NCBI RefSeq assembly: GCF_007859865.1
Contig: NZ_SJPI01000002.1
Span: forward strand, 434,001-498,000
Direction: 5' to 3'
Source: Rubripirellula amarantea
Lineage (GTDB): Bacteria > Planctomycetota > Planctomycetia > Pirellulales > Pirellulaceae
Length of the DNA: 64,000 bases
In this document: positions 9,267-22,682 of the stretch, piece after piece
Layout of the letters: every line of letters begins with the position of its first letter
Position numbering within the stretch: position 1 is the stretch's first letter
Position numbers and translations under genes: made by a program
The notes under the pieces: model-generated
Database searches by the model: none
Told to the model about the DNA's origin: nothing
What the model saw: only the letters and a program-made list of their open reading frames with translations

Positions 9267-9354
9267 GATTCGAAAAAGGTGTCCGGTACCGTTTCTGGGT
9301 TTCAGCGACAGATTCGAAAAAGGTGTCCGGTACCGTTTCTGGGTTTCAGCGACA
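9267..9354. repeat. Two perfect 44-bp tandem REP units
   Basis: The 44-bp unit at 9267-9310 is repeated exactly at 9311-9354. Each contains AAAAAGGTGTCCGGTACC followed by GTTT, with the palindromic core CCGGTACCG. The array starts at the base after the AraC stop codon and ends at the base before the stop codon of the convergent RAYT gene. Confidence 0.92.
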
Positions 9355-10038
9355 TCATTTCTTGATCGGATTCTTCCTTGGGCGTCCGCGAGGACGCATG
9401 GTGGACTCCAAATCGAACGTTCTGGCGATGTGCTCGACCCAAGTTTCCGTTCCGAAGGGGACTCCCCGTTTGGCACTCCAGTCTAGCTGGGTTCGCTCCG
9501 GTTCACTGAATTTCGTCGCAACGACCTGAGCCCATTTGGGCGTTCGGCGGATCGGCCAGGAAGACATCCGCTGCGAGAATGGCTTCGTCTTATGTTGCCA
9601 GTGGTGCAAGCTGCCAAATTTCCAGTCTTCGGGTTTCTTGCACAGTTTTGCTGCGTATGCATTTCGCTCGACGTACCGAGCGACCGTCAGAAAGTGTTCG
9701 TCGTCTTGGACGGGGAACGACTTGAACCGACCCTGGTAGACATGCCCCATTCCGGTTGTCTTGTAGTGGGCGTGATACCTTTGAGTGTGAGTCAATCCGA
9801 TGTAGTGGCCGAAGCGGCCCATTTCACCGTCCTCACCCGGGCGAACCAAGAGGTGATAGTGGTTTGGCATCAAGCAGTACGAAAAAAGTTCAATATTGAA
9901 TCGCTGCAAAGCCTCATCGAGGATCTTCTCAAACGCTTCGTAGTCCGCATCTTTTTCAAAGATGGTCGCCCGAAGGTTCGCTCGATTGAGCATGTGATAG
10001 CAGTGTCCAGCGGCATCGGCGCGCTTGGGGCGTCCCAT
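9355..10038 (-). CDS. REP-associated tyrosine transposase (RAYT, Y1_Tnp family)
   Basis: A 227-residue single-domain HUH enzyme. The signature MPNHYHLLV gives the metal-binding HUH pair His60 and His62. The catalytic Tyr is Tyr122 in ARYVERNAYAAKL, where the family usually reads YIHxNPxxAGL. GHVYQGRFKS is the usual conserved segment between them. The frame is open to 10125, but MGRPKRADAAG at 10038 matches the typical N-terminus of the family. Known for RAYTs: domesticated single-copy relatives of IS200/IS605 transposases that bind and process REP palindromes. Inverted GGTGTCCGGTACC-type repeats lie on both sides, as expected for a REP/RAYT unit. Confidence 0.92.
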   Translation of the reverse strand: MGRPKRADAAGHCYHMLNRANLRATIFEKDADYEAFEKILDEALQRFNIELFSYCLMPNHYHLLVRPGEDGEMGRFGHYIGLTHTQRYHAHYKTTGMGHVYQGRFKSFPVQDDEHFLTVARYVERNAYAAKLCKKPEDWKFGSLHHWQHKTKPFSQRMSSWPIRRTPKWAQVVATKFSEPERTQLDWSAKRGVPFGTETWVEHIARTFDLESTMRPRGRPRKNPIKK

Positions 10039-10106
10039 GAGACAAAGTCCAGCAAGAGGGAAATGATGTATCAACACCCAGCTTAAACGAAACGACCTCG
10101 CTGGCC

Positions 10107-10153
10107 AAAAAACGGTACCGGACACCTTTTTTCATCCGGACACCTTTTTTCAT
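10107..10153. repeat. REP copies upstream of the RAYT gene (inverted orientation)
   Basis: One full copy (AACGGTACCGGACACC then a T tract) and an adjoining partial copy (CCGGACACC then a T tract and CAT). They are in opposite orientation to the tandem pair at 9267-9354, so the transposase gene is bracketed by inverted repeats. Confidence 0.88.
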
Positions 10154-13828
<3,675 letters not shown>

Positions 13829-13882
13829 GCCATCTCGCCCATAGATCACTGCAACTTCCCAAACCACATCGGATATCGCCGT

Positions 13883-16198
13883 ATGTTATTTCAATCGATT
13901 GTTTTCTTTTGCTGCATCGCGTTGTCCGCCACGTTCACGCTGGGCCAAGAAAATACTTCGCCAAAGCAAAGCTCCGAAAGTTTGACAGGCACGTGGCATT
14001 GCCAATTCGATTCACCGTTCGGGTTGCAGACTTACCACCTCCATGTTGCGATTAATGACGCCGGCGATGCAACAGCGCACGCGGAAGTAGATGCTCGCGA
14101 CGAAGTGCGGAAAGTCGAGTTCGTCAATGTGAAGGTCGACAACGATTCACTCAGCTTTGCGGAGGTACGGCAGTTCGGCGACCAAGTGTTTCGTATTGAG
14201 TACAGCGGCGAACGCAAAAAAAAGGACCTCGCGATAACGAGGTCGTTTGGAGAGCGGGGCGGCCAGAAGTCGCTTGCCACGCGTGAGCTTCCCAAGCCAC
14301 CACCGAAAGAAGATCCTGCTCCGGTGGTCGAAGTCAAAATCGATCGCCTTATCAAGGACGCATTCAAAGACTCGTTCTTGGTCGGCATGGCCGGTGACCT
14401 TCCTTCGCGTTATTCAGAGGAGGAGTTGAAACTAGCGGCAGAGCATTTCGCCGCGATCACTCCCGAAAACTGCATGAAGCCCGAGCGAGTTCACCCGGCC
14501 GAAGATCGTTGGGATTTTGAGCGGACCGATGCTTTGGTGCAGTGGGCCGAAAAGAACGACATGACCATCCACGGCCACACCTTGGTTTGGCATGCGCAGA
14601 CGCCCAATTGGTTCTTCGAGGGGCGTGATCCCGAGACGGTCAAGCGGCGGATGAAACAACATATTGAAACGCTTGCGGGACGGTACAAAGGGAAGTTGCA
14701 GAGTTGGGATGTGGTCAATGAAGCCATCAACGATGGTGGGAACTCTGAAACCGCGAAGACAGAGAATCTACGCAACTCGGATTGGTTGCAAACGCTCGGC
14801 CCCGAGTTTCTCACTTTGGCATTCAAGTTTGCTCGACAGGCAGATCCCGATGCTGTGCTCTACTACAACGACTACAACATCGAATCGGGACCCAAGCATG
14901 CAAGTTCGATGGTGCTGCTTGAACGACTGGTTGCCGATGGTGCTCCCATCGATGCCGTCGGCATACAAGGGCATTGGCGAAGCGGGCGGGTTCCTTTCGA
15001 AGACATCGAAAAAGCGATCACCGACTATGCATCGCTTGGACTGAAAGTCAGTATCACGGAACTCGACGTTACAATCCGTGGTGAATCCGGCGGACAATTC
15101 GGAAGACGACGGTTTCGAAGTTCTACACCTCCTTCACTCAACGATTTGAATGCCCAAGCTGATGACTATGCCCGCCTGTTTGCGATCTTCAAAAAGCACG
15201 AAGACGTCATCGAACGCGTTACTTTCTGGGGCTTGAACGATCGACGAACTTGGCGGTGGGGGCAACATCCGCTTCTCTTTGACGGTAACAACAATCCTAA
15301 GCCAGCGTATGCCAGTATTGTGGCGTTGGCAGATAGCGATGACGATGCTGCCAAGAAAGCCCCCGAACCGCCCAAGAACGTGAAGATTGAAGACGGTGGT
15401 CAGGGTGATTATTCAGCGATCGTAACGGAAGCACCAACACTTGCAGGAATGACGATTTATCGCCCGGAGGATTTGTCTGCTTTTGCAGGCGAAAAGAAGC
15501 TGCCAGTACTTCTATGGGGAAATGGAGCGTGTGCGAACACGACGGAGGAACACAAGAACTTTCTCAGCGAGATTGCATCGCACGGATTCATTGTTCTCGG
15601 CATTGGACCGCTGGATCAGTTGCAACAGCGAAACGAGACATCTCGTCAGCGGACGAATTCTTCTCAATTGGTTGCTGCCTTGGACTGGATTATCGCACAG
15701 GACACCGATGAAAACAGCATCTACTGCGGAAAGATTGATACGACCAAAGTCGCCGCGATGGGAATGTCATGTGGTGGACTGCAAGCCATCGAAATCTCGG
15801 ACGATCCCCGAGTCACAACGACGGTTGTTTGCAACAGTGGCGTATTACCCTCTCGCTCACCGATGGCTGCGATGCCGATCCTGACGAAGGAAGACCTCAA
15901 AAAGTTTCACGGTCCCGTCCTGTACATTATGGGCGGCCCTTCCGACATCGCCTACAAGAACGCGATGGACGATTTTTCCCGAGTCGATCATGTGCCCATC
16001 GTAATGACCAACTTAGACGTCGGGCACGAAGGAACCTACCGTCAGCCGCACGGCGGCGAATACTCCTCCGTTGCCCTCGCTTGGCTCAACTGGCAGCTCA
16101 AAGACGATAAGGCTTCCGCGAAGATGTTCGTTGGCGACGATAGTCAATTGAAACGCAATCCGGATTGGACGATCGACACGAAGAACTTGGAACAGTAG
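13883..16198 (+). CDS. GH10 endo-xylanase fused to a C-terminal alpha/beta hydrolase
   Basis: A 771-residue protein with a signal peptide (about 1-21). Residues about 30-135 form the beta domain also present in the preceding esterase. The GH10 barrel covers about 155-485: TPENCMKPERVHP, HGHTLVWHAQTPNWF, acid/base Glu280 in WDVVNEAI and nucleophile Glu393 in SITELDVTI. The rest is an alpha/beta hydrolase (about 495-770) with Ser629 in GMSCGG and a possible catalytic His in LDVGHEGTY. Known for GH10: hydrolysis of beta-1,4-xylan backbones. The C-terminal hydrolase may be an esterase acting on side groups; that is inference. It is probably co-transcribed with the upstream esterase. Confidence 0.93.
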   Translation: MLFQSIVFFCCIALSATFTLGQENTSPKQSSESLTGTWHCQFDSPFGLQTYHLHVAINDAGDATAHAEVDARDEVRKVEFVNVKVDNDSLSFAEVRQFGDQVFRIEYSGERKKKDLAITRSFGERGGQKSLATRELPKPPPKEDPAPVVEVKIDRLIKDAFKDSFLVGMAGDLPSRYSEEELKLAAEHFAAITPENCMKPERVHPAEDRWDFERTDALVQWAEKNDMTIHGHTLVWHAQTPNWFFEGRDPETVKRRMKQHIETLAGRYKGKLQSWDVVNEAINDGGNSETAKTENLRNSDWLQTLGPEFLTLAFKFARQADPDAVLYYNDYNIESGPKHASSMVLLERLVADGAPIDAVGIQGHWRSGRVPFEDIEKAITDYASLGLKVSITELDVTIRGESGGQFGRRRFRSSTPPSLNDLNAQADDYARLFAIFKKHEDVIERVTFWGLNDRRTWRWGQHPLLFDGNNNPKPAYASIVALADSDDDAAKKAPEPPKNVKIEDGGQGDYSAIVTEAPTLAGMTIYRPEDLSAFAGEKKLPVLLWGNGACANTTEEHKNFLSEIASHGFIVLGIGPLDQLQQRNETSRQRTNSSQLVAALDWIIAQDTDENSIYCGKIDTTKVAAMGMSCGGLQAIEISDDPRVTTTVVCNSGVLPSRSPMAAMPILTKEDLKKFHGPVLYIMGGPSDIAYKNAMDDFSRVDHVPIVMTNLDVGHEGTYRQPHGGEYSSVALAWLNWQLKDDKASAKMFVGDDSQLKRNPDWTIDTKNLEQ

Positions 16199-16394
16199 CC
16201 CGCATCAATCTGAATGATCATGCAGCGTTATGAGCAGGAATCTGGGCCTGCTTCATTACTATTCAGGCGGCATGCCGCAGCTGCAGAATCTGCTAGACCG
16301 ACCGACTTATCGGATACTCCACAATCTGATTGGGCGGTCCTAGATCCGACGTTGGCATTCCCTCGAATAGACCATTTAAGTACTGGAGTCATCT

Positions 16395-17405
16395 GTGAAA
16401 AATCGAAATACAAGAATCGTAGACTTTCGCTTGTTTAGAAAGGTCAAGACAACTTTGTACTGTGTGTCGTTATCGTCAGCGTGCTTTCTCTCAATACTTG
16501 CGCCAGCAATAGCTCAGGAAGCGGCAAGTCCAAATGCACCGGAGCAAAACACTCCGAGAGATGCCATGACGTCGATCGAAATCCCCGCACAGCCCAACGC
16601 CATCGAGTTGGGAACTGGTCCATTGCCCGGCGCCGAAACGCCCGAGTCCTGGCACAGTCAATACGGTAGCAAGTTCGCGCGCAACGTTACTGTGGCCACG
16701 TTGACTCCCTTTCTACCTGATCCTGGGAAGGCGACCGGCGCGGCTGTGATTGTTGCACCAGGAGGAGGTTTCAGGACGTTGTCAATGGAAAATGAAGGTT
16801 GGCAGGTCGCCGAGGCGCTCGCCGCCAAAGGCGTGGCGGCTTTTGTGCTCAAGTATCGTCTTAACCAGACTGCTGCGGATCTAAATGAGTTCGCAGATCC
16901 TACTCGCCCCCGGCCTAGGAGTGGGCCGCGGTCAGGGCGTCCGACACCGACAGAGATGACCGCTCGTATTGCACCGCAAGTCGCCGATGCGAACGCCGCT
17001 TTCGCGCTCATTCGCGAGAATTCCGAGAAATGGCATGTGGATCCAGACCGCATCGGCATGATCGGATTCTCTGCTGGCGCGATGCTCACCATGACAACAA
17101 CGCTGAGCGAAGGGGAAAGCAAGCCCGCATTCATCGCCAGCATCTATGGCGGACTGAATGCGGTTGAAGTTCCCGCCGATGCACCGCCCCTATTCGTTGC
17201 TATTGCAGCCGATGACCCACTTTTCCCTGTTGGCTTTGGCCTGATTGAGAACTGGCGTAAAGCAAATCGCGCTGTTGAATTGCATTACTACGAACAAGGC
17301 GGGCACGGCTTTGGCATGTACCAGAAATCCACTACCAGCACCGGATGGTTCGATGCCTATGTACGATGGCTCGGAATGCATGGTTATCTGAAGCCGGCGA
17401 GCTAG
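16395..17405 (+). CDS. Secreted alpha/beta hydrolase (esterase) of the xylan cluster
   Basis: A 336-residue protein starting at GTG 16395 with CTGGAG a few bases upstream as ribosome binding site. It has an N-terminal signal segment (VKTTLYCVSLSSACFLSILA, cleavage near AIA-Q). The hydrolase core shows the oxyanion segment VIVAPGGGF, a nucleophile Ser in GMIGFSAGA, an acid in AIAADDPLFP and a His in EQGGHGFGMY, typical of the BD-FAE/acetyl-esterase family. An Arg/Pro/Ser-rich loop (PTRPRPRSGPRSGRPTP) is inserted before the nucleophile. It lies 196 bases after the xylanase, so it is probably part of the same functional cluster, as a likely acetyl- or feruloyl-esterase. Confidence 0.87.
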   Translation: MKNRNTRIVDFRLFRKVKTTLYCVSLSSACFLSILAPAIAQEAASPNAPEQNTPRDAMTSIEIPAQPNAIELGTGPLPGAETPESWHSQYGSKFARNVTVATLTPFLPDPGKATGAAVIVAPGGGFRTLSMENEGWQVAEALAAKGVAAFVLKYRLNQTAADLNEFADPTRPRPRSGPRSGRPTPTEMTARIAPQVADANAAFALIRENSEKWHVDPDRIGMIGFSAGAMLTMTTTLSEGESKPAFIASIYGGLNAVEVPADAPPLFVAIAADDPLFPVGFGLIENWRKANRAVELHYYEQGGHGFGMYQKSTTSTGWFDAYVRWLGMHGYLKPAS

Positions 17406-17526
17406 GACTTAGATATTAGGTGCCAGCGGCTGGCTTAACTTCAGTCAATAGCGAGTGGTGGCTGGGGAAGCCCGGACGCCCCTGGAACGATCACCGCGAC
17501 ACCTTTTCTTCCCCTTTCTCTTCCCC

Positions 17527-17562
17527 AAAACGGTACCGGACACCTTTTTTCTACCCGGACAC
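17527..17562. repeat. REP palindrome copy
   Basis: AACGGTACCGGACACC followed by a T tract and then a partial CCCGGACAC, the same arrangement as the copy upstream of the RAYT gene. It lies downstream of the xylan-cluster esterase. Confidence 0.87.
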
Positions 17563-17582
17563 AGCCTCCTGCACAAACCTGA

Positions 17583-17729
17583 CCACAGCAACTGCCTCCC
17601 CGCTATGATGCGGACTACATTGCCCAGTGGGACAAGTATTCGATCGACGCCTACTTCCGTCGATCAGGATGGAACCGTTCCATAGCGACGACTGATGTCG
17701 CCTCGCAACCTCTGATCGCCGATGACTAA
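17583..17729 (+). pseudogene. Possible gene remnant (3' end only)
   Basis: A frame between a TGA at 17580 and a TAA at 17727 reads strongly protein-like sequence (LPPRYDADYIAQWDKYSIDA, then YFRRSGWNRSIATTDVASQP) but has no start codon with ribosome binding site. It directly follows a REP copy. I do not recognise the family. The rest of 17406-17989 holds nothing else I can support except the ribosome binding site of the sigma factor gene. Confidence 0.4.
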
Positions 17730-17989
17730 TCGGCTGCCGATAGTCCCGGCAACTTGACCCTCACCCGAGCAGAAGCAACGTTGTTCGATGAATGGATCCC
17801 GGTTTCATTGCTTTTCGTGGTTGCACAACAGTATGGAGTGTCCTCACTTTCACAAACCGTCGCTGAGTAGCCTTACAATTGTCCGGCCTAAGCCCACTTT
17901 TGCTCTAAGAATCTTTTTCCTGTTATCACGCAGTATCCGCGCCCCAATTACGGCGTGACAGCGATTGATAAGAATGAGGACCATTGTTG

Positions 17990-18592
17990 ATGACTATGAA
18001 CGAGGATGAAATCCGATGCCTTCTGGCACTCGCCACAGCGGGTGACGACTCAGCTTTGGGCCAACTTCTCGAGCAATATCGGCCTTTGTTAACCCGGATG
18101 ACCCAACAGCAGTTACCCAACGACCTCCAGCCTCGTGTCGGAAATTCCGATGCGGTCCAAGTGTCGTGCCTATCGGCGATCCGCAGCATCAAGAATTTCG
18201 ATGGAAATGATCCGGCCGAGTTCATCGCTTGGCTGACGAAGCTACATCACGACAATTTGCAAGACATTCGCCGCGATCACATCGACCGTGACAAGCGATC
18301 CACCCGCCGCGAAACCTCCGGTTCCAACCTTGTCTTTCGCGATGAACGGCAACAAACCGGATCAGCATGGACGATCCAGAGAGAGGACCGCCAAGCGGTG
18401 TTGGACGCACTCGACGCTCTCCCTGAAAACCAAGCACAGGTCATTCGAATGCGGCATATGGACGGCATGAAATTGAAGGAAATCGCTGAGGTTGTCGACC
18501 GAAGCCCTGCGGCCGTTGCGGGTCTTTTGAAACGCGGACTGAAAACGCTCCGAGAACACTTTGACGGCACGAACTCATCAAAGACGCAATGA
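17990..18592 (+). CDS. ECF-type RNA polymerase sigma factor
   Basis: A protein of about 200 residues with sigma region 2 (LEQYRPLLTRMTQQQLPNDL, SDAVQVSCLSAIRSIKNFDG, FIAWLTKLHHDNLQDIRRDH) and region 4 (LDALPENQAQVIRMRHMDGM, then LKEIAEVVDRSPAAVAGLLK). The pattern fits planctomycete ECF groups that sit beside Ser/Thr kinases. A TTG at 17984 opens the frame, but the ATG at 17990 with GAGGA at 17975-17979 is the better start. The stop overlaps the kinase start as ATGA (18589-18592), so the two are translationally coupled. No anti-sigma factor gene is seen; family knowledge suggests such sigmas may be controlled through the adjacent kinase by phosphorylation. Confidence 0.92.
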   Translation: MTMNEDEIRCLLALATAGDDSALGQLLEQYRPLLTRMTQQQLPNDLQPRVGNSDAVQVSCLSAIRSIKNFDGNDPAEFIAWLTKLHHDNLQDIRRDHIDRDKRSTRRETSGSNLVFRDERQQTGSAWTIQREDRQAVLDALDALPENQAQVIRMRHMDGMKLKEIAEVVDRSPAAVAGLLKRGLKTLREHFDGTNSSKTQ

Positions 18593-21500
18593 ACAATCCA
18601 CCGCAAGACTCCGCTGGACAAAGCCAGCTCGACATCTTGATCGCTGAGTACATCAGCCAGCTCGACGACAGTGTCGAAGTGAATGTCAAAGAGTTTCTCA
18701 AGCCTTATCCTGAGCTCGCTGACGAATTCCATGCTTATCTGCGCAACGCCGAACTTGCGGATGTGATCGCGACGGAGCAGAGCCAACCCGAAGCGGAGGC
18801 TTCACAAGACACGACGCCGTCCATGGCGGTCGACGAAACACACGCCACCCGTCCGAATCGACCCGAGTATGATGCTTCTCGCACATTGGATTCGAGCCAT
18901 TCGGTCGCTGCGGAACTGGACGATCGACTTCCTCGCCCGTTCGGAAAGTACACGCTTGAGCGACTACTGGGACGCGGCGCAATGGGTTGTGTTTATCTGG
19001 CGGAAGATCCGGAACTGAAACGCAAGATTGCAATCAAAATTCCCAAGTTCTCCGGCGACGCTGATTCCAGCACCATGTTGGAGCGTTTCGCTCGCGAGGC
19101 TCGTTCGGCCGCCGCGATCGAGCATCCTAACATCTGTCCGGTTTATGAAGTTGGCCAACATGAAGGGCAATCCTTCATCGCCATGATGTTGGTCACCGGC
19201 AAACCGCTCGGTGAATTGATTCGAGGTACCAACGGACTGAGTCCTCGCGTAGCGATCAACTTCATTCGCAAGATCACCTTGGCGTTGGCCTAAGCCCACG
19301 ATCGCGGCATCATCCACCGCGACCTGAAGCCAAGCAACGTGATGATCAATCAGCGGAATGAGCCGATTGTCATGGACTTTGGACTCGCTCGCGAAATCAA
19401 TAACGACGGCGAAGAAAAGCTTACACAAGACGGAACGATCATCGGCACTCCGACGTACATGTCACCCGAACAGGTCGACGGGGTGCAAAGCAAAGTCAAG
19501 GCCGCCAGCGATATCTATAGCCTCGGTGTTGTCTTTTACGAGCTGCTAACCGGCCAAATCCCTTTCCAGGGAACAATCCTCTCGGTCATGCACCAGATCG
19601 CAACCAAGCCACCACGCCGACCGACGACCATTCGCTCGGATCTTTCACCGGCGATTGAAGAAGTCTGTTTGAAGATGATGGCCAAGCAACCCGGCCAACG
19701 ATACAAGTCCATGCACGAAGTGGCAGAAACGCTGGCGGCCTTGTTGCGAGGTGGTGACCAAACCGTTGTCACCACGACACCGCTCACTGGCGATCAACTC
19801 AAGGCGCAGGCCGACCAAGTTCACTCCTTGATCAAAGCATCGAATTGGCCTGCAGCTGAACAATTGCTTGTCCAGATGGAATCCAATGAATCACCGATCG
19901 CGGCCAACTACGCGGCATGGGCGACCGAGCAATTAGTCACGGTGCGTGAGACATTGAACCAGAAGCGGATTCAAGGAAACGCGGCTTTCCAACAAGCCCA
20001 GTCTAGGATGAAGCGGCACGACTACGTTGGTGCAATGGAGCTAATTTCAAGCACACCGAAGTCAGTACGAACGCCTGCAGCAAATACGCTGCTGAAAAAC
20101 GCGATTGAAGCTCAAACGCAAGTCGACGCTTTATTCAAGCAAATCTACCGTAACCTAAGCAACGGCCGGCTAAGTGAAACGCTTCCACATTTGCAGCGAC
20201 TTCTCGAACTCAAGCCTGACGACCTGGTCGCCCAGCACTTGTTTCGCAAATACAAATGGCAGTCGCGGTTCGGGGCACCCGCTGGTTGGCTCGCCGACGC
20301 CTTCGCTCCCACACAATTGCAAGTCACTCGCCCTACTTACGAAGAACCGTTCCTAAGAAAATGGATCGGGATCGCCACTCTCGTCTTTGGCCTCTTCGCG
20401 ATCGCGACCGCCGCAGCCGTCACGATCTACATCAACCAAAACGGCAAGCAGAGAGTAGCGACCAGGGGGACTGATGAAAGGCTCGAAGGTGGCGACACCG
20501 AAACAGCAATGGAAAACGAATCTCCGTTGCCACGAGAGAAGTCACAGGCGACTTCCCATGGTGCGTCCGAACCCCATGCTGAAATTGGAAAAGCGAAAAG
20601 CGCCCCTAGCCCCATCGTTTCTCCAGGTCTCCTCGCGGAGGATTCCGAAGCCAACGACTCCCGCAACCTTTCGTTCGATGACGCGCAATACTTGGGAGTG
20701 TTAAAAGGCCAGAATGGCCCCTTGTGGTCACCGGCCTTTAGCCACGATAGCAAGATGATCGTGGGTGTGAGTGAACCCAAACAAGAGATTTACGTTTGGG
20801 ACACGCAGACTGGCGAACAGCTTCATGCCGTCCGTCTCGAGAATGCTCAAGCTGCAAGAACGGCGTTGTCGGCAAATAATCGGCTGTTCGTCCCTACACA
20901 CGCGTCGTTAAAGATTATTGATCTTGCGACAATGAAAACCAGGGAGTCATTAGAGTATCCGAGGACTTTTAATTGCAATGCTGCCGTTTCACCGGATGGA
21001 CGCTACCTGGCAATGGTTTCAAGCAGACAGCCCGCCAGAATTTGGACGCAGAGAGCAGACGGCGCGTATCAATTGGCTCACATCATTCCCAGACAGAGTT
21101 ATGGACACACCGTTGCCTACATTCACGATCCACCACGTTTTCTGATCGCCGGATCAGAAAAACCATTCGAGATTGTCTCGCTGGGCGAAAAAATCAAATC
21201 GGCAACGTTGCCTCACCCCGAGTTGTCGCAAAGCTTTTGTTTTAATCTTCGAATTTCATCCGATCATAAGAGTTTCCTCCAGCATCCGGGGGGAGAAAAA
21301 TGGTACGTTCGATCCGTCAAGAGTGGTGACATCCTTCGCACCTTGCGAATCGATGCAGAACGACTCGAGTTGCATCCAGACGAGAAGCACCTTCTTGGAG
21401 TTGTAGATGGACTGGGACTCGGCATCTTTAGCATTCAGAGTAGCGAGCTCGTCTCGCTTCTCCCGCTTCCTAAGGAAGCCGTCGGAATTACGCCACGCTG

Positions 21501-22641
21501 GCGGACAGCCGTATCCCCAAACGGCCGATACGCCGTCACCACCGGCATTGGATATGATGATCCAGATTCGCCAGAAAAGAAGTACATCAACGTTGATAGT
21601 TCGGTTCACTTGTGGGAGCTCCCAAGTGTGATGTGGCTAGAGGCAGAGGAGCGAGGAAGTGCCTCTGACATGAATGGCGATTCTACAAAACAACCCAGCG
21701 TTCCTCCGCTAAATGTCCCAAGTCTTGAATCGAGAGACACACAACCCTCACCAGATCTGTGGCCGTTTGATGCGACTGAAGCGAAGCGACGACAGGAAGC
21801 TGCTGCTAAAGATCTTGGAATCCCTATTGAATACACCAATTCGATTGGGATGAAGTTTCGGCTGATTCCGGCAGGTGAGTTCTTGATGGGATCGCCCGAA
21901 TCGGAGGCCAATCGAAAAAGTGACGAGCAACAACATCATGTTCGAATCACCAAACCATTTTACTTGGGTGTGACAGAAGTAACCCAGGGCCAATGGGTGG
22001 AAGTCATGTCGACCGCAAGTTGGAAGAGACGCTTGCTTGCTTCGGGGTTGATGAACATTGCTGTAGGAACGATCTACAAAAACGACGCATTGACGTTTTG
22101 TAAGAAGCTAAGTCGTAAGGACGAGAGTTACCGTTTGCCGACCGAAGCAGAGTGGGAGTACGCGTGTCGCGCGGGAACAGCAACGGCTTATCATTTCGGG
22201 GACGACCCTGCGTTACTTAATCAGTACGGGCATGTAAAATCGACCGGGTACAACAGCGACTACCGATACATCCACAGCTTTTCACACCCCGTTGGAACGA
22301 AGAAACCAAACCCCTTTGGCATCTTTGATATGTACGGGAACGCCCAAGAATACTGCAGTGACCTCTACAGCAAGACTTACTACGTCGAGTCTGAATTGGT
22401 AAATCCTTCTGGCCCGAAAACAGGCGGCGTGGTTCTACGTGGAGGTGACCGAAAGAAAGACGCATCGACTTATCGATCCGCGGCTCGTTCGACACGCCCC
22501 CAAGCTGCTTCGAAGTTCTCCGGAGGATTCCCCTACATGCGCAACGGTGGCTATACCTCGGGTGACCAAAGGGGCTTTCGCCTTGTTCTTGAGGTCAAGA
22601 AGGTATCCGACGGCGTCGCGAGTCCCAAGGATCCAAAATAG
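18589..22641 (+). pseudogene. Ser/Thr kinase / TM / beta-propeller / FGE-like fusion interrupted by an in-frame TAA
   Basis: One continuous reading frame of 1350 codons broken only by TAA at 19291-19293 (codon 235). The N-lobe precedes the stop (GRGAMGCVYLAEDPELKRKI, ATP Lys150). The catalytic loop IIHRDLKPSN (Asp245) and DFGLA (Asp263) follow it immediately. Families usually have Tyr, Glu or Gln at the stop position (LAxAH), so a single-base change explains it. Downstream come a TPR-like helical part, one TM helix (LVFGLFAIATAAAVTIYI), WD40-like beta-propeller repeats and a C-terminal sulfatase-modifying-factor-like domain (IGMKFRLIPAGEFLMGSPES, RLPTEAEWEYACRAG, DMYGNAQEY, RGGDRKKDAS) without the catalytic cysteines of true FGE. 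Restart at ATG 19339 would lack the catalytic loop. Recent pseudogene, readthrough or sequence error cannot be separated here. Confidence 0.88.
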
Positions 22642-22682
22642 GGTTTAGGTTTTCCATCTGATTCCGAATCAATCGACCACTC

